Shown one piece after another: positions 1 to 7,616 of a DNA stretch of 57,949 nucleotides (positions within the stretch are counted from its first letter, which is position 1; every line of letters begins with the position of its first letter). The position numbers were made by a program, and so were the translations under genes. The DNA is taken from assembly GCF_900547735.1 (NCBI RefSeq), contig NZ_URHZ01000030.1:1-57949 (forward strand), written 5' to 3'. Source of the stretch: an uncultured Clostridium sp. (GTDB lineage: Bacteria > Bacillota > Clostridia > Lachnospirales > Lachnospiraceae). Below the pieces are notes generated by a model, which searched no databases, was not told the DNA's origin, and saw only the letters and a list, made by a program, of their open reading frames with translations.

Positions 1-26
1 GGTATTGCCCCGTCCGCCGTCTTCAG
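1..26. repeat. Right outer arm of a nested palindrome (family 1), cut by the window edge
   Basis: The first bases, TATTGCCCCGTCCGCCGTC, closely match the right outer arm of the full copy at 7342-7594 (TATTGCCCGCCCGCCATC). The rest of this copy would lie outside the window. The arm is also the inverted complement of the last bases of the window (GACGGCGGACGGGG). Identification rests on a short match. Confidence 0.5.
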
Positions 27-333
27 GGGCTGATTGTCTCTTTCGTCAAGTGCGGATGAGAGGTATTGTCGCATCCACTGCATCGTTATTAGACTTTAAT
101 CGATTCAATATCTTCAAAGTTACCGCTTCATGCATCATTTCAGGATAAATATATAGCTCAATCTATATCGGAGAACCAATAACTATATCTAAGTACATAT
201 TAAATCCATATTTTATCATAGAAACTCTCTTCCAAGACCAGAAAAGGAAGGTATTCTCCCGGCTTTCGAAAACATAGTGGCCGCAACAATACCCTCCCCC
301 TTGAAGGAATAGAACAAATCAGCGGCCGCAGGC

Positions 334-595
334 CGGGGTTCGGGATGGCGAAAACCTCGGCGTCTTCAGTCCCGGGCCATAAACTTCCCGTGCGGAATCC
401 GGGAGAAAAAGATTCCGCAGGGAACCTGAAGTTCATCGGCACTTACCGAGGTTTTTTCGAGGTTAGTTCCGTTATGTACTTCGAAGAGCGCAAGCGTTTC
501 CCGGAGGAACTTTTTCTGCCCGGATTCCCCACCCGCGACAACCTGCAAACCGGGACTGAAGACTCATAACCTCCCTCTCACCATCCCGAACCCCG
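334..595. repeat. Nested palindromic element, family 1, copy 1 (about 260 bp)
   Basis: A long element that is nearly self-complementary in nested arms. Outer arm CGGGGTTCGGGATGG (334-348) pairs with CCATCCCGAACCCCG (581-595). GTCTTCAGTCCCGG (362-375) pairs with CCGGGACTGAAGAC (550-563). Inner arms starting GGAATCCGGGAGAAAAAG (from 403) pair with the region ending CTTTTTCTGCCCGGATTCC near 528. The core from 362 to 563 is the same sequence, inverted, as 7370-7568. Arm differences between copies are compensated (cttcAgtc/gacTgaag here, cttcGgtc/gacCgaag there). No convincing protein is encoded. It could be a MITE-like repeat or a structured RNA. Confidence 0.85.
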
Positions 596-636
596 ACCGT
601 CCCGGCGGCGTTCTCCTTCCTCAAAACCCCCGCATT

Positions 637-671
637 TAAAATGGCTATACCATGTTATCCATGATATAGCC
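637..671 (-). terminator. Terminator of the proBA operon
   Basis: Inverted arms GGCTATA (643-649) and TATAGCC (665-671) are extended by CATG/CATG pairing in the middle. Read on the minus strand the hairpin is followed by ATTTTAAAT. It lies about 50 bases after the proA stop. Confidence 0.7.
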
Positions 672-722
672 CTAATCCTTCGTTTTTGGTTCCTTGCTGT
701 CCCGCAGCCTAACTTCAGCCGC

Positions 723-1973
723 TTATGGCCGAACCTGCCCGTTTCCGTAAATAATATATTTCGTGGTAGTCAATTCCTTAAGCCCCATCGGCCCTCTTGC
801 ATGAAGCTTCTGCGTACTGATCCCGATTTCCGCTCCAAAGCCGAACTCGAAGCCGTCAGTAAACCGTGTTGACGCGTTGACATAGACCGCAGCGGCATCG
901 ACGCCCTCCAGGAATTTTCTGGAACTGTCGTAGTCTTTTGTGATGATGGCCTCGGAATGGCCGGTGTTATACCGGTTAATGTGGTCTATGGCCTCTTCCA
1001 CCGAACCGACCTGTTTTACGGAAAGTATGTAATCGAGGTATTCCGTTCCCCAGTCTTCCTCGGCCGCGGCTTTAAATTCAGGCACAATGGAAAGCGACTC
1101 GTGATCTGCGCGGATTTCCACCTGTTTTTCATCAAGGCGTTTCTTCAACAATGGCAGGAATTCACCGGCAATGTTCCGGTGCACCAGCAGTGATTCGCAG
1201 GAGTTGCAGACGCTGATTCTCTGGGTCTTGGCGTTGAATATAATATCGAGCGCCATATCAAAATCAGCGGTTTCATCCACATAGATATGGCAGTTCCCTG
1301 TCCCTGTTTCGATGACCGGCACGGTGCTGTTCTCAACAACGGTGCGGATTAACCCGGCCCCGCCGCGTGGAATCAGTACGTCAATGTAGCCGTTCATACG
1401 CATAAACCGCTTTGTGACCTCGCGGTCCGTATCGGTGATTAACTGCACACAGTCCTCGGGAAGTCCGCAGTTGTTAAGTCCTTCTCTCAGCCATTTCACA
1501 ATCGCTTTGTTCGATTCCAGGGCATCGCTGCCGCCCTTCAGGATCACGGCGTTGCCGGACTTGAAACAGAGGGCGAAGGCATCCACGGTGACATTGGGCC
1601 TGGCCTCGTAAATCATGCCGATAACGCCCATCGGTACACGCTTCTGCCCTATTAAAAGGCCGTTGGGACGCTCCTTCATTCCCAGGACTTCGCCTACGGG
1701 ATCGTCCAGGCTGATTACCTGGTTCACGCCCTCAATGATAGACTCGATCCGTTCATGGGTGAGCGTCAGGCGATCGATCATTCCCGGGTTCATTACGGCC
1801 TCGCGGGCCCTTTCTATGTCCTTACGGTTGGCCAAAAGGATTTCCTCTTCGCCTTTTAGAAGAGCTTCTGCAGCCGCTTTCAGTCCCTCATTCTTTTTCA
1901 CGGAACCGAGTAGGGCCAGCTTTCTGGAGGCGTCCTTTGCGCGTTTGCCGATCATTTCGAGCATATTAATCAT
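723..1973 (-). CDS. proA: Glutamate-5-semialdehyde dehydrogenase (gamma-glutamyl phosphate reductase)
   Basis: Second step of proline synthesis in the cytoplasm: NADPH-dependent reduction of gamma-glutamyl phosphate to glutamate 5-semialdehyde. The 416-residue length is normal for ProA. Family marks include the N-terminal aldehyde-dehydrogenase Rossmann region (YEARPNVTVDAFALCFKSGN), the conserved RGGAGLI block, the catalytic cysteine in VCNSCESLLVH and the C-terminal GPMGLKELTT block. The ATG at 1973 has an AGAAAGG site just upstream and overlaps the preceding cyclo-ligase gene by 8 bases. It is the last gene of a proB-DUF896-cyclo-ligase-proA operon and ends before a terminator. Confidence 0.97.
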   Translation of the reverse strand: MINMLEMIGKRAKDASRKLALLGSVKKNEGLKAAAEALLKGEEEILLANRKDIERAREAVMNPGMIDRLTLTHERIESIIEGVNQVISLDDPVGEVLGMKERPNGLLIGQKRVPMGVIGMIYEARPNVTVDAFALCFKSGNAVILKGGSDALESNKAIVKWLREGLNNCGLPEDCVQLITDTDREVTKRFMRMNGYIDVLIPRGGAGLIRTVVENSTVPVIETGTGNCHIYVDETADFDMALDIIFNAKTQRISVCNSCESLLVHRNIAGEFLPLLKKRLDEKQVEIRADHESLSIVPEFKAAAEEDWGTEYLDYILSVKQVGSVEEAIDHINRYNTGHSEAIITKDYDSSRKFLEGVDAAAVYVNASTRFTDGFEFGFGAEIGISTQKLHARGPMGLKELTTTKYIIYGNGQVRP

Positions 1974-2541
1974 CCTTTCTGTTCAGGCTCTTTTGAGGCG
2001 TGATAATCCGATCCATCAGAATATCGTATTGATCTACGGCAATCGCCTCCGTCATCTGGAAATCATAGCAGATGGCAATCTTCTCATGCTGTGGCTCCTT
2101 TTCAAAAAAGCGGTCGTAGTAGCCTGCGCCGTAACCGGTTCGCTCAAAGCGCCCGGAGAATGCAACTCCCGGCACGATGACAGGCACATCCTGTTCGGCA
2201 GCAAGTTCACAGCTCTTTTTCGGTTCAGGGATCCCGAAGCAGCCGGGTTCGAGATCTTCATAACGGTTGATGTAATAAAAATCCATCTCCTTGCCCTTTA
2301 CTCTCGGAACAGCTACTTTGATCCCCTGCTCCAGGTAGGAACGGATCAGGGATTCGGTTCCCGTCTCCCCGCGTACGCTGACATAGCAGTATACGGTGCC
2401 GAACTGCTTTTCCAGTTCAAGTTCCTTTATTTTCTCACAGATTGCATTGTCCCACTCTGCCATCTCTTCCGTGGTCAGGTGTTTTCTAAGTTCCAGTACC
2501 TTTTTCCTAAGGTCAGCTTTGGATGTCACTGATATTCCCAT
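1966..2541 (-). CDS. 5-formyltetrahydrofolate cyclo-ligase
   Basis: Converts 5-formyl-THF to 5,10-methenyl-THF with ATP, a folate salvage reaction in the cytoplasm. The 191-residue protein shows the family pattern: a basic N-terminal helix (LRKKVLELRK), the VAVPRV strand, the substrate/ATP loop VIVPGVAFSGRFERTGYGAGYYDRFF with the GYGAGYYDRF signature, and a C-terminal DILMDRIITP block. The chosen ATG (2541) overlaps the upstream DUF896 gene by 29 bases, with a GGGGAA site. Its place between the two proline genes suggests co-transcription only; no shared pathway is evident. Confidence 0.93.
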   Translation of the reverse strand: MGISVTSKADLRKKVLELRKHLTTEEMAEWDNAICEKIKELELEKQFGTVYCYVSVRGETGTESLIRSYLEQGIKVAVPRVKGKEMDFYYINRYEDLEPGCFGIPEPKKSCELAAEQDVPVIVPGVAFSGRFERTGYGAGYYDRFFEKEPQHEKIAICYDFQMTEAIAVDQYDILMDRIITPQKSLNRKDD

Positions 2542-2740
2542 ATTTTTTCCCCAGATCGGTAATTGTACCGTCTTCCTCCTTAATTGATATACTGTTTAAG
2601 GTTCCGCGCATGTTTTTCCGAATAGTCTCGATATATTCTTTGCGCAGAGCAGCCTGTTCATTTTTCTCCTCTTCCGTGAGGCCGGTTGCCTGGCTCTTGT
2701 GGTAGAGTGCGTTGATGCGGTCGATTTTTTCCTGGTCCAT
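2513..2740 (-). CDS. DUF896 (YnzC-like) small protein
   Basis: A 75-residue DUF896 protein; members in Bacillus (YnzC, YneJ region) are small helical hairpins of unclear role. The start MDQEKIDRINALYHKS at 2740 was preferred over the longer frame because CAGGAG lies a few bases upstream and the family begins with exactly this helix. The conserved pattern I-x-R-I-N-x-L-x-x-K-x-K/Q and L-T-x-E-E is present (residues 4-28), followed by RxxY and a second helix. It is second in the proB operon. I can state the family but not the function. Confidence 0.88.
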   Translation of the reverse strand: MDQEKIDRINALYHKSQATGLTEEEKNEQAALRKEYIETIRKNMRGTLNSISIKEEDGTITDLGKKYGNISDIQS

Positions 2741-2831
2741 ATTGTACGCTCCTGTGTCATAATTCAGATTTTGGTATCTCACCGGGAATCATGCGTTTCG
2801 GCATGTAAATCCCGGCTGATCTTTTCCCCGC

Positions 2832-3677
2832 TCAGTTTTCGCTGTTCAGGTATGTATTCAAATCAAAGTCTTTGTTCTCATGGGCGGCAAAGAGGGTGCC
2901 GCATTCTTTGCCCTCCAGAATCTCATAGATTGCGTTCAGATCGTTTGCATTGGCAATCAGCATATCCGAACCGCTTCCCGTGGCAATCTGCGCCGCCGCC
3001 AGTTTGGCCGACATTCCGCCCGTGCCCACACTGCTTGCGGAACCCTTGCCCATGGCTTTCAGTTCCGGCGTCAGCTCTTTGACAAATGGGATGAATTCGG
3101 CATCCGGATTTTTATTGGGATCGTCGGTATACAGACCGTCGATGTCCGACATGAGTATCAGGATATCGGCCTCCACCAGGGCGGCCACGATGGCCGAAAG
3201 CCTGTCGTTGTCACCAAACTGGATCTCATCGGTCGCAACCGTATCGTTTTCATTGACTATGGGGATGGCACCAAGTTTTAAAAGTTCGTTGAACGTATTG
3301 TGGGCGTTAAAGCGCGACTGCTCATTCGTCACCGTATTTTTCGTCATCAGAATCTGTGCGGCGGTCTGGTTGTACTCCGCAAACAGCTTCTGGTAAACCA
3401 TCATCAGTCTGGCCTGCCCCACCGCGGCAAACGCCTGCTTCTCTTCCAGAAGGCGGGGCCGTTCATTAAAGCCGAGGGCCTGACGTCCGGCGGCGATGGC
3501 TCCGGAGGATACGAGAATCACTTCCCGGCCCTCTCCGCGCAGATCGCTGAGTACCCGCACCAGCTGTTCGATCTTTCTCAGGTTCAAATCCCCTGTCTCC
3601 GGATGGGTCAGGGAGGACGAACCTATTTTAATAACAATTCTTTTTTTCTGTTTTAAGGCAGCTCTTTCCTCTGTCAT
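2832..3677 (-). CDS. proB: Glutamate 5-kinase, short form without PUA domain
   Basis: First step of proline synthesis: phosphorylates glutamate to gamma-glutamyl phosphate. The amino-acid-kinase fold is clear: VIKIGSSS near the N-terminus (phosphate loop), VSSGAIAAGRQ, PIVNENDTVATDEI, FGDNDRLSAIVAALVEADILILMSDIDGLY, and a final GTGGMSAKLAAAQIATGSG loop. At 281 residues it ends right after the kinase domain, so the C-terminal PUA domain of the E. coli enzyme is missing; short ProB forms occur in Firmicutes. The start at 3677 (MTEERAALKQ) is chosen for its AGAGGAAT site. It opens the operon. Confidence 0.95.
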   Translation of the reverse strand: MTEERAALKQKKRIVIKIGSSSLTHPETGDLNLRKIEQLVRVLSDLRGEGREVILVSSGAIAAGRQALGFNERPRLLEEKQAFAAVGQARLMMVYQKLFAEYNQTAAQILMTKNTVTNEQSRFNAHNTFNELLKLGAIPIVNENDTVATDEIQFGDNDRLSAIVAALVEADILILMSDIDGLYTDDPNKNPDAEFIPFVKELTPELKAMGKGSASSVGTGGMSAKLAAAQIATGSGSDMLIANANDLNAIYEILEGKECGTLFAAHENKDFDLNTYLNSEN

Positions 3678-3726
3678 ATCAATTCCTCTTTTCCCGCAGC
3701 ATTGTGCACCATTTTTCGTTGAACAG

Positions 3727-3752
3727 TAATCCATTTTCTTAATCCATTTTCT
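3727..3752. repeat. 13-bp direct tandem repeat upstream of proB
   Basis: TAATCCATTTTCT occurs twice without a gap (3727-3739, 3740-3752), about 50 bases upstream of the proB start. It may be a promoter-proximal regulatory repeat or simple replication slippage. Confidence 0.6.
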
Positions 3753-3789
3753 GCAAGTTTACCTCATTTACAAAATTACGTCAAGAACC

Positions 3790-3918
3790 AAGAGTTCCGC
3801 TTGCGGAACTCTTGCGCTGCCGCGCGGTTGCTTCTGCAACCATTTACCTCTGCGCGGCATGTGCATCCTGCCCGGAGGGCTTTTTATATCATAGGAGCAT
3901 TTTCCTATGATATAAAAA
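3790..3918. repeat. Composite palindromic repeat, family 3, copy A
   Basis: Starts with an AAGAG hairpin, AAGAGTTCCGC (3790-3800) with GCGGAACTCTT (3803-3813). A GGTTGC/GCAACC hairpin lies in between. It ends in a perfect palindrome, TTTTTATATCATAGGA (3881-3896) with TCCTATGATATAAAAA (3903-3918). The same hairpin and palindrome recur, inverted as a unit, at 49416-49487. The palindrome supplies the TAG stop of the flavoprotein gene that ends at 3905. Confidence 0.8.
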
Positions 3919-5530
3919 CAGGGGAAAATCTGGAAACGATTGTTTCCGCCGCCCTGAGGCCGTCCATCGCGGCCGAGGTGATGCCTCCGGCATATCCCGC
4001 TCCCTCTCCGCACGGATAGAGTCCCCTGACACGGCTTTCCAGGCCCTCGTCCCTGGGGATGCGGACCGGTGATGAGGTGCGGCTTTCGATGCCTGCCAGA
4101 ATCGCGTCGTCCCGGTCAAAGCCCGATATGATGCGTCCGAAACTGTTTATCCCTTCCACCAGAGCCTCCGACAGCGGCTCAGTCATCACATCGCGGAGGT
4201 TTGCAAAGGAATAGCCGCCCTTAAAGGCGGGCTCTACATCGCCGAAAGCGGCCGACACGGCGCCCGTCTTAAAGTCTTTGTAAAGCTGGACCGGAATTTT
4301 ACCGTTTCCCGCGCGGTATGCCGCCTCTTCCAGGTTTCTCTGGAATGACACGCCTCCCAGCGGCCCATTGTCCGGAAAATCCTCCGGCGTCACCGTGACG
4401 ATGAGGGCGCTGTTGGCACTTTTCCCGGCCCGGTCGTGGTTGCTCATGCCGTTGACGGCGAGTCTGCCGTCCTCCGACGACGCATTGACGACAAAGCCAC
4501 CCGGACACATACAGAAGGAATAAACGCCGCGGCCCGACGAGGTCTGCTTTGTCAGCTTGTAGCTGGCGGCTCCCAGGGCGCCGGGATTTTCCATTCCGTA
4601 CTGTGAAAGGTTAATCTGGCTCTGGGGATGCTGAATCCTGAGTCCCACCGCAAATGCTTTTGCCTGCAGATCCAGTTCTTTTCCCGCCAGCATGGCGAAG
4701 GTGTCGCGGGCGCTGTGCCCGATGGCTAGGACAACGGTCTGCGCCGGGATGGTTTCTTCCTTAAACGTTCCATCCTCCTGTCTCTGTGATGCGGTGATGG
4801 AGGTAAGCTGCCCGTTTTCATCCTTAAAATCGGTCATCTTGCAGTTAAAACGTATTTCTCCGCCCAGGCGGATGATTTCCTGCCTGATATTTTTCACGAC
4901 AAGGCTCAGAACATCCGTGCCGACGTGAGGTTTATTCACATAAGTAATAGAAGGATCCGCGCCTGCTTCGGCGAGAATTTCCAGCACCTTTTTATTTCTG
5001 CCCGACGGGTCTTTTACCAGGGTATTCAGCTTTCCGTCCGAAAATGTCCCGGCGCCGCCCTCTCCGAACTGGACGTTGGACTCGGGATTTAAAGCTCCGC
5101 CCGCCCAGAACTCGTTTACTCTTTCCGCACGGGAATCGACATCCTCTCCGCGCTCCAGAATCAGAGGCGCAAATCCGGCTCTTGCAAGCATCAGGCCGCA
5201 GAACATACCGGCCGGACCGAATCCGATAATGACGGGCCGTTCTTTAAGCGGTTCTTCTCCGTGTTCAGGGAAACGGTATGCTTTGTCCTTATCGAAAAGC
5301 ACATTTACGTTTTTCGCATTTTTAATGACGGCGCTCTCCTTGCCGGAGACGGCGGCATTCAGCGAATATATGTACAGCAGTTCGTTTTTCTTTCTGGCGT
5401 CCAGGGACTGTCTGACCGGGGTGAGGGAAATAATTTTCTCCTCCGGGATCCGCATCATCCTGGCTGCTTTTTTCTTAAGGTCCGCCTCCGTGTGATTAAC
5501 AGGCAGTTTTAACTGGTTAATACGAATCAT
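3905..5530 (-). CDS. FAD-dependent dehydrogenase of the COG2509 type
   Basis: A 541-residue cytoplasmic flavoprotein of the uncharacterised 'FAD-dependent dehydrogenase' family (COG2509). The first ~90 residues form a small alpha/beta domain (MIRINQLKLPVNHTEADLKK). Then comes the dinucleotide-binding motif VIIGFGPAGMFCGLMLARAG with ERGEDVDSR, later TVVLAIGHSARDTF, and a C-terminal FAD closure YPCGEGAGYAGGITSAAMDG. The ATG at 5530 was chosen because it matches the family N-terminus; it lies 2 bases after the stop of the next upstream flavoprotein gene, so the two are translationally linked. Its stop codon lies inside a genome repeat. Substrate unknown. Confidence 0.88.
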   Translation of the reverse strand: MIRINQLKLPVNHTEADLKKKAARMMRIPEEKIISLTPVRQSLDARKKNELLYIYSLNAAVSGKESAVIKNAKNVNVLFDKDKAYRFPEHGEEPLKERPVIIGFGPAGMFCGLMLARAGFAPLILERGEDVDSRAERVNEFWAGGALNPESNVQFGEGGAGTFSDGKLNTLVKDPSGRNKKVLEILAEAGADPSITYVNKPHVGTDVLSLVVKNIRQEIIRLGGEIRFNCKMTDFKDENGQLTSITASQRQEDGTFKEETIPAQTVVLAIGHSARDTFAMLAGKELDLQAKAFAVGLRIQHPQSQINLSQYGMENPGALGAASYKLTKQTSSGRGVYSFCMCPGGFVVNASSEDGRLAVNGMSNHDRAGKSANSALIVTVTPEDFPDNGPLGGVSFQRNLEEAAYRAGNGKIPVQLYKDFKTGAVSAAFGDVEPAFKGGYSFANLRDVMTEPLSEALVEGINSFGRIISGFDRDDAILAGIESRTSSPVRIPRDEGLESRVRGLYPCGEGAGYAGGITSAAMDGLRAAETIVSRFSPVFIS

Positions 5531-5532
5531 GT

Positions 5533-6762
5533 TTACAGTCCTGCGTGAGTCCCGGCGATTGCTCCGGTACTCCACGCCCATTGCAGATTGTATCCTCCGC
5601 AGATACCATCCACATCCAATAGTTCTCCTATCAGATACAGGCCTTTCTTTATATTAGATTCCATTGTCTCGGGATCAATCCCGCATACATCCACTCCGCC
5701 GCAGCAGATCTGGGCATTCTCAAAGGGATTGGCAGCCGTAATTTCCGTGCTGAACGCCTTGATTATGCCGGTCAGCCGCCCCATCTCCTCCTCGGTCAGA
5801 AGTTTCACCGGCCTCTGCGGCTCAATTCCTGCCAGTTTGATAAACAGCACAGAGAGCTTTTTATGGAACCAGCCCGTAAAAAATTCCTCCATTGTCTTAT
5901 GGGCGCAGCTTAAGCTCCGCTCTATTATCATTTCGCGGGTTTTCTCGTACGTCTCCTCCGGATAAAAATCCAGGACTCCGGTGACTTTTTTGCCCTGGTC
6001 GAGAGCCCTTGACGCAAAACGGCTGACCTGGAACACAGGGATGCCTGAAATTCCGTAATCGGTCAGTTGAAGCTCCCCCTGATCCCTTGCCATCTCCTTT
6101 CCGTTACAGAAAAGAGCGACGGAAGCCTCCGTCCGGACCCCTGAGATCTGTTTGTAGAACTTCTCCCGGCAGCGCAATTGTACGAGGGCGGGAAGGGGTT
6201 TTATGACACGGTGTCCAAACTGCTCTGCGAGTTTATATCCGCTCCCGTCGGAACCGGTGCCAGGTGCCGCCTTCGAGCCGGTGGCGAGAATCAGGGAGTC
6301 GGAGGAAAATTTGCCCTTTGAGGCAGTAACTTCAAACCTCTTTCCTCCCTGTTCTCTGTAAGAAACCTTCTCGATTCGGCACTCCGTGACGACATGCACG
6401 CTGCGGTGGATAAGCTCCGACCGGAGGGCATCGAGAACAGAGGCCGCCTGTCCGGAATTCGGGTACAGGTATCCGTTTTTATCTTTAGGGACAATGCCGA
6501 GATCACGGAAGAAACAGAGAGTTTCCTCCACGGTAAAGCGGCTGACGACATTCATCGGGAAATCGGTTTTCCCGCTTCTGAAGCAGTTTTCATCCATTAC
6601 ACGGTTTGACAGGTTACATTTCCCATTCCCTGTGGAAAGAATCTTTTTACCGACGCGGTCCGTGTGTTCTAACAGAGTCACGTCCGCGCCCTGTCTGGCG
6701 GCAAATATGGCCGCCGTCATGCCGGAAGCCCCGGCTCCGATAATAATAACCTGTTTTTTCAT
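5533..6762 (-). CDS. HI0933/BaiN-family NAD(P)/FAD-dependent oxidoreductase
   Basis: A 409-residue flavoprotein of the HI0933 family, the family that includes the bile-acid enzyme BaiN, though most members have unknown substrates. Seen: N-terminal Rossmann motif VIIIGAGASGMTAAIFAARQ (residues 5-24), GRVGKKILSTGNGKCNLSN-type signature (here DRVGKKILSTGNGKCNLSN), a central LATGSKAAPGTGSDG loop and a C-terminal GELLDVDGICGGYNLQWAWSTG block. The start MKKQVIII at 6762 has an AGGAG site. It immediately precedes the COG2509 gene, so both may act in one redox process. Assigning bile-acid activity would be over-reading. Confidence 0.9.
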   Translation of the reverse strand: MKKQVIIIGAGASGMTAAIFAARQGADVTLLEHTDRVGKKILSTGNGKCNLSNRVMDENCFRSGKTDFPMNVVSRFTVEETLCFFRDLGIVPKDKNGYLYPNSGQAASVLDALRSELIHRSVHVVTECRIEKVSYREQGGKRFEVTASKGKFSSDSLILATGSKAAPGTGSDGSGYKLAEQFGHRVIKPLPALVQLRCREKFYKQISGVRTEASVALFCNGKEMARDQGELQLTDYGISGIPVFQVSRFASRALDQGKKVTGVLDFYPEETYEKTREMIIERSLSCAHKTMEEFFTGWFHKKLSVLFIKLAGIEPQRPVKLLTEEEMGRLTGIIKAFSTEITAANPFENAQICCGGVDVCGIDPETMESNIKKGLYLIGELLDVDGICGGYNLQWAWSTGAIAGTHAGL

Positions 6763-6840
6763 AATCCTTTTACTCCTGTCTTGTAACAATTTGGATCTTC
6801 CCGGTTCCCGCTTTTAAATGTGCGTTTAAGACAGAATTTT

Positions 6841-6867
6841 GTTACTGTGCACGGCGTGAACAGTAAC
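6841..6867. repeat. GTTAnTGT 3'-end hairpin, family 2, copy 1
   Basis: GTTACTGT (6841-6848) pairs with ACAGTAAC (6860-6867), with an inner CAC/GTG pairing. It lies 5 bases after the stop codon of the gene at 6873-7253. Related hairpins follow alaS, the LprI-like gene and gpsA. Confidence 0.75.
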
Positions 6868-6872
6868 AGATT

Positions 6873-7253
6873 TTAGCTGCTGTACGATTCCAGATAACTG
6901 AACACATCCATCATGGATGTAAACCAGATGCCCTCCATCAGTTTTTCCTGCTCCTCCAGCGGGAATTCGGCAAGCGGCATATGAGTGTCCAGGCATACAT
7001 TGTTACGGTCCTTAGCAAAGACAAGGAGAAAACCTTCCTCTGCCACCAGACAGTAGTTCTTTGTTTCTTCCCTGGTTTCTACCTGGCGCTGGTTGATTAC
7101 CACATTATCCTCCGGTGCAGACTCCGATTCCAGAATCTGTCCCGGTATCGGCTGCGCGTGCTCCGGCCGGTAGAAATAAATATAGGCTCCCGTTAGAATG
7201 GATGCAGCTAAAAATACTGCTAATAGAAAAAAGCAGACATAATACTTTTTCAT
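6873..7253 (-). CDS. Membrane-anchored BofC-like protein
   Basis: A 126-residue protein with one N-terminal membrane anchor or uncleaved signal (residues 7-27, CFFLLAVFLAASILTGAYIY) and an outward-facing domain. The last ~60 residues (KNYCLVAEEGFLLVFAKDRN, then PLAEFPLEEQEKLMEGI) resemble the C-terminal domain of BofC, a spore-envelope regulator of the sigma-K checkpoint in Bacillus. This is inferred from the pattern 'Y-L-x-x-x-x-G-x-x-x-V-F...LP-x-x-x-Q-x-x-L-x-x-G-I'. The ATG has an AAGGAGG-type site. It stands alone, followed by a family-2 hairpin. If not BofC-like, it is a hypothetical anchored protein. Confidence 0.6.
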   Translation of the reverse strand: MKKYYVCFFLLAVFLAASILTGAYIYFYRPEHAQPIPGQILESESAPEDNVVINQRQVETREETKNYCLVAEEGFLLVFAKDRNNVCLDTHMPLAEFPLEEQEKLMEGIWFTSMMDVFSYLESYSS

Positions 7254-7341
7254 GGAATTCCTCCTTAAGTATTATTAGTATCTGCCTTTTTCTGTTATCT
7301 TAAACACGAAATGGGGGTGAAAAATGAGGACTGAGGGAGGG

Positions 7342-7594
7342 GATGGCGGGCGGGGAGTGGGTGGGATGGGTCTTCGGTCCTGTTGGAGGGTGTCGCGGAT
7401 GGGAATCCGGGCAGAAAAAGTTCCTTCGGGAAACGCTTGCGCTCGGTGGAGTGCATAACAGTACTAAGGCGTCATAATACGCCGCCTAAGTGCTGATGCA
7501 CTCCAAGGTTCCCTGCGGAATCTTTTTCTCCCGGATTCCCCCACTACTCTTTCGCCGGGACCGAAGACGCGAAGTTTATTGCCCGCCCGCCATC
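7342..7594. repeat. Nested palindromic element, family 1, copy 2 (253 bp)
   Basis: Nested arms, outside in. GATGGCGGGCGGG (7342-7354) pairs with CCCGCCCGCCATC (7582-7594). GTCTTCGGTCC (7370-7380) pairs with GGACCGAAGAC (7558-7568). GGAATCCGGG-c-AGAAAAAG pairs with CTTTTTCTCCCGGATTCC. Next is TTCC..GGGAA with TTCCC..GGAA, then GGAGTGCAT with ATGCACTCC, and a GGCG/CGCC tip. It is an inverted copy of 362-563 with compensated changes: GGAGTG/CACTCC here against GAAGT/ACTTC there. It fills most of the gap between the BofC-like and GNAT-YoaP genes. Confidence 0.88.
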
Positions 7595-7616
7595 GGTCAC
7601 TGCCTCTGGAATGTCC

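Noticed and set aside
61..180. A 30-codon minus-strand frame (MMHEAVTLKILNRLKSNNDA...) near the left edge
   Set aside because: No good ribosome site, short, and next to a repeat fragment.
345..569. Open frames of 60-80 codons on both strands at 200-569
   Set aside because: They run through the self-complementary repeat; open frames on both strands are expected there.
5533..6762. Naming the HI0933-type flavoprotein baiN
   Set aside because: Family membership alone does not establish bile-acid activity and no bai genes are nearby.
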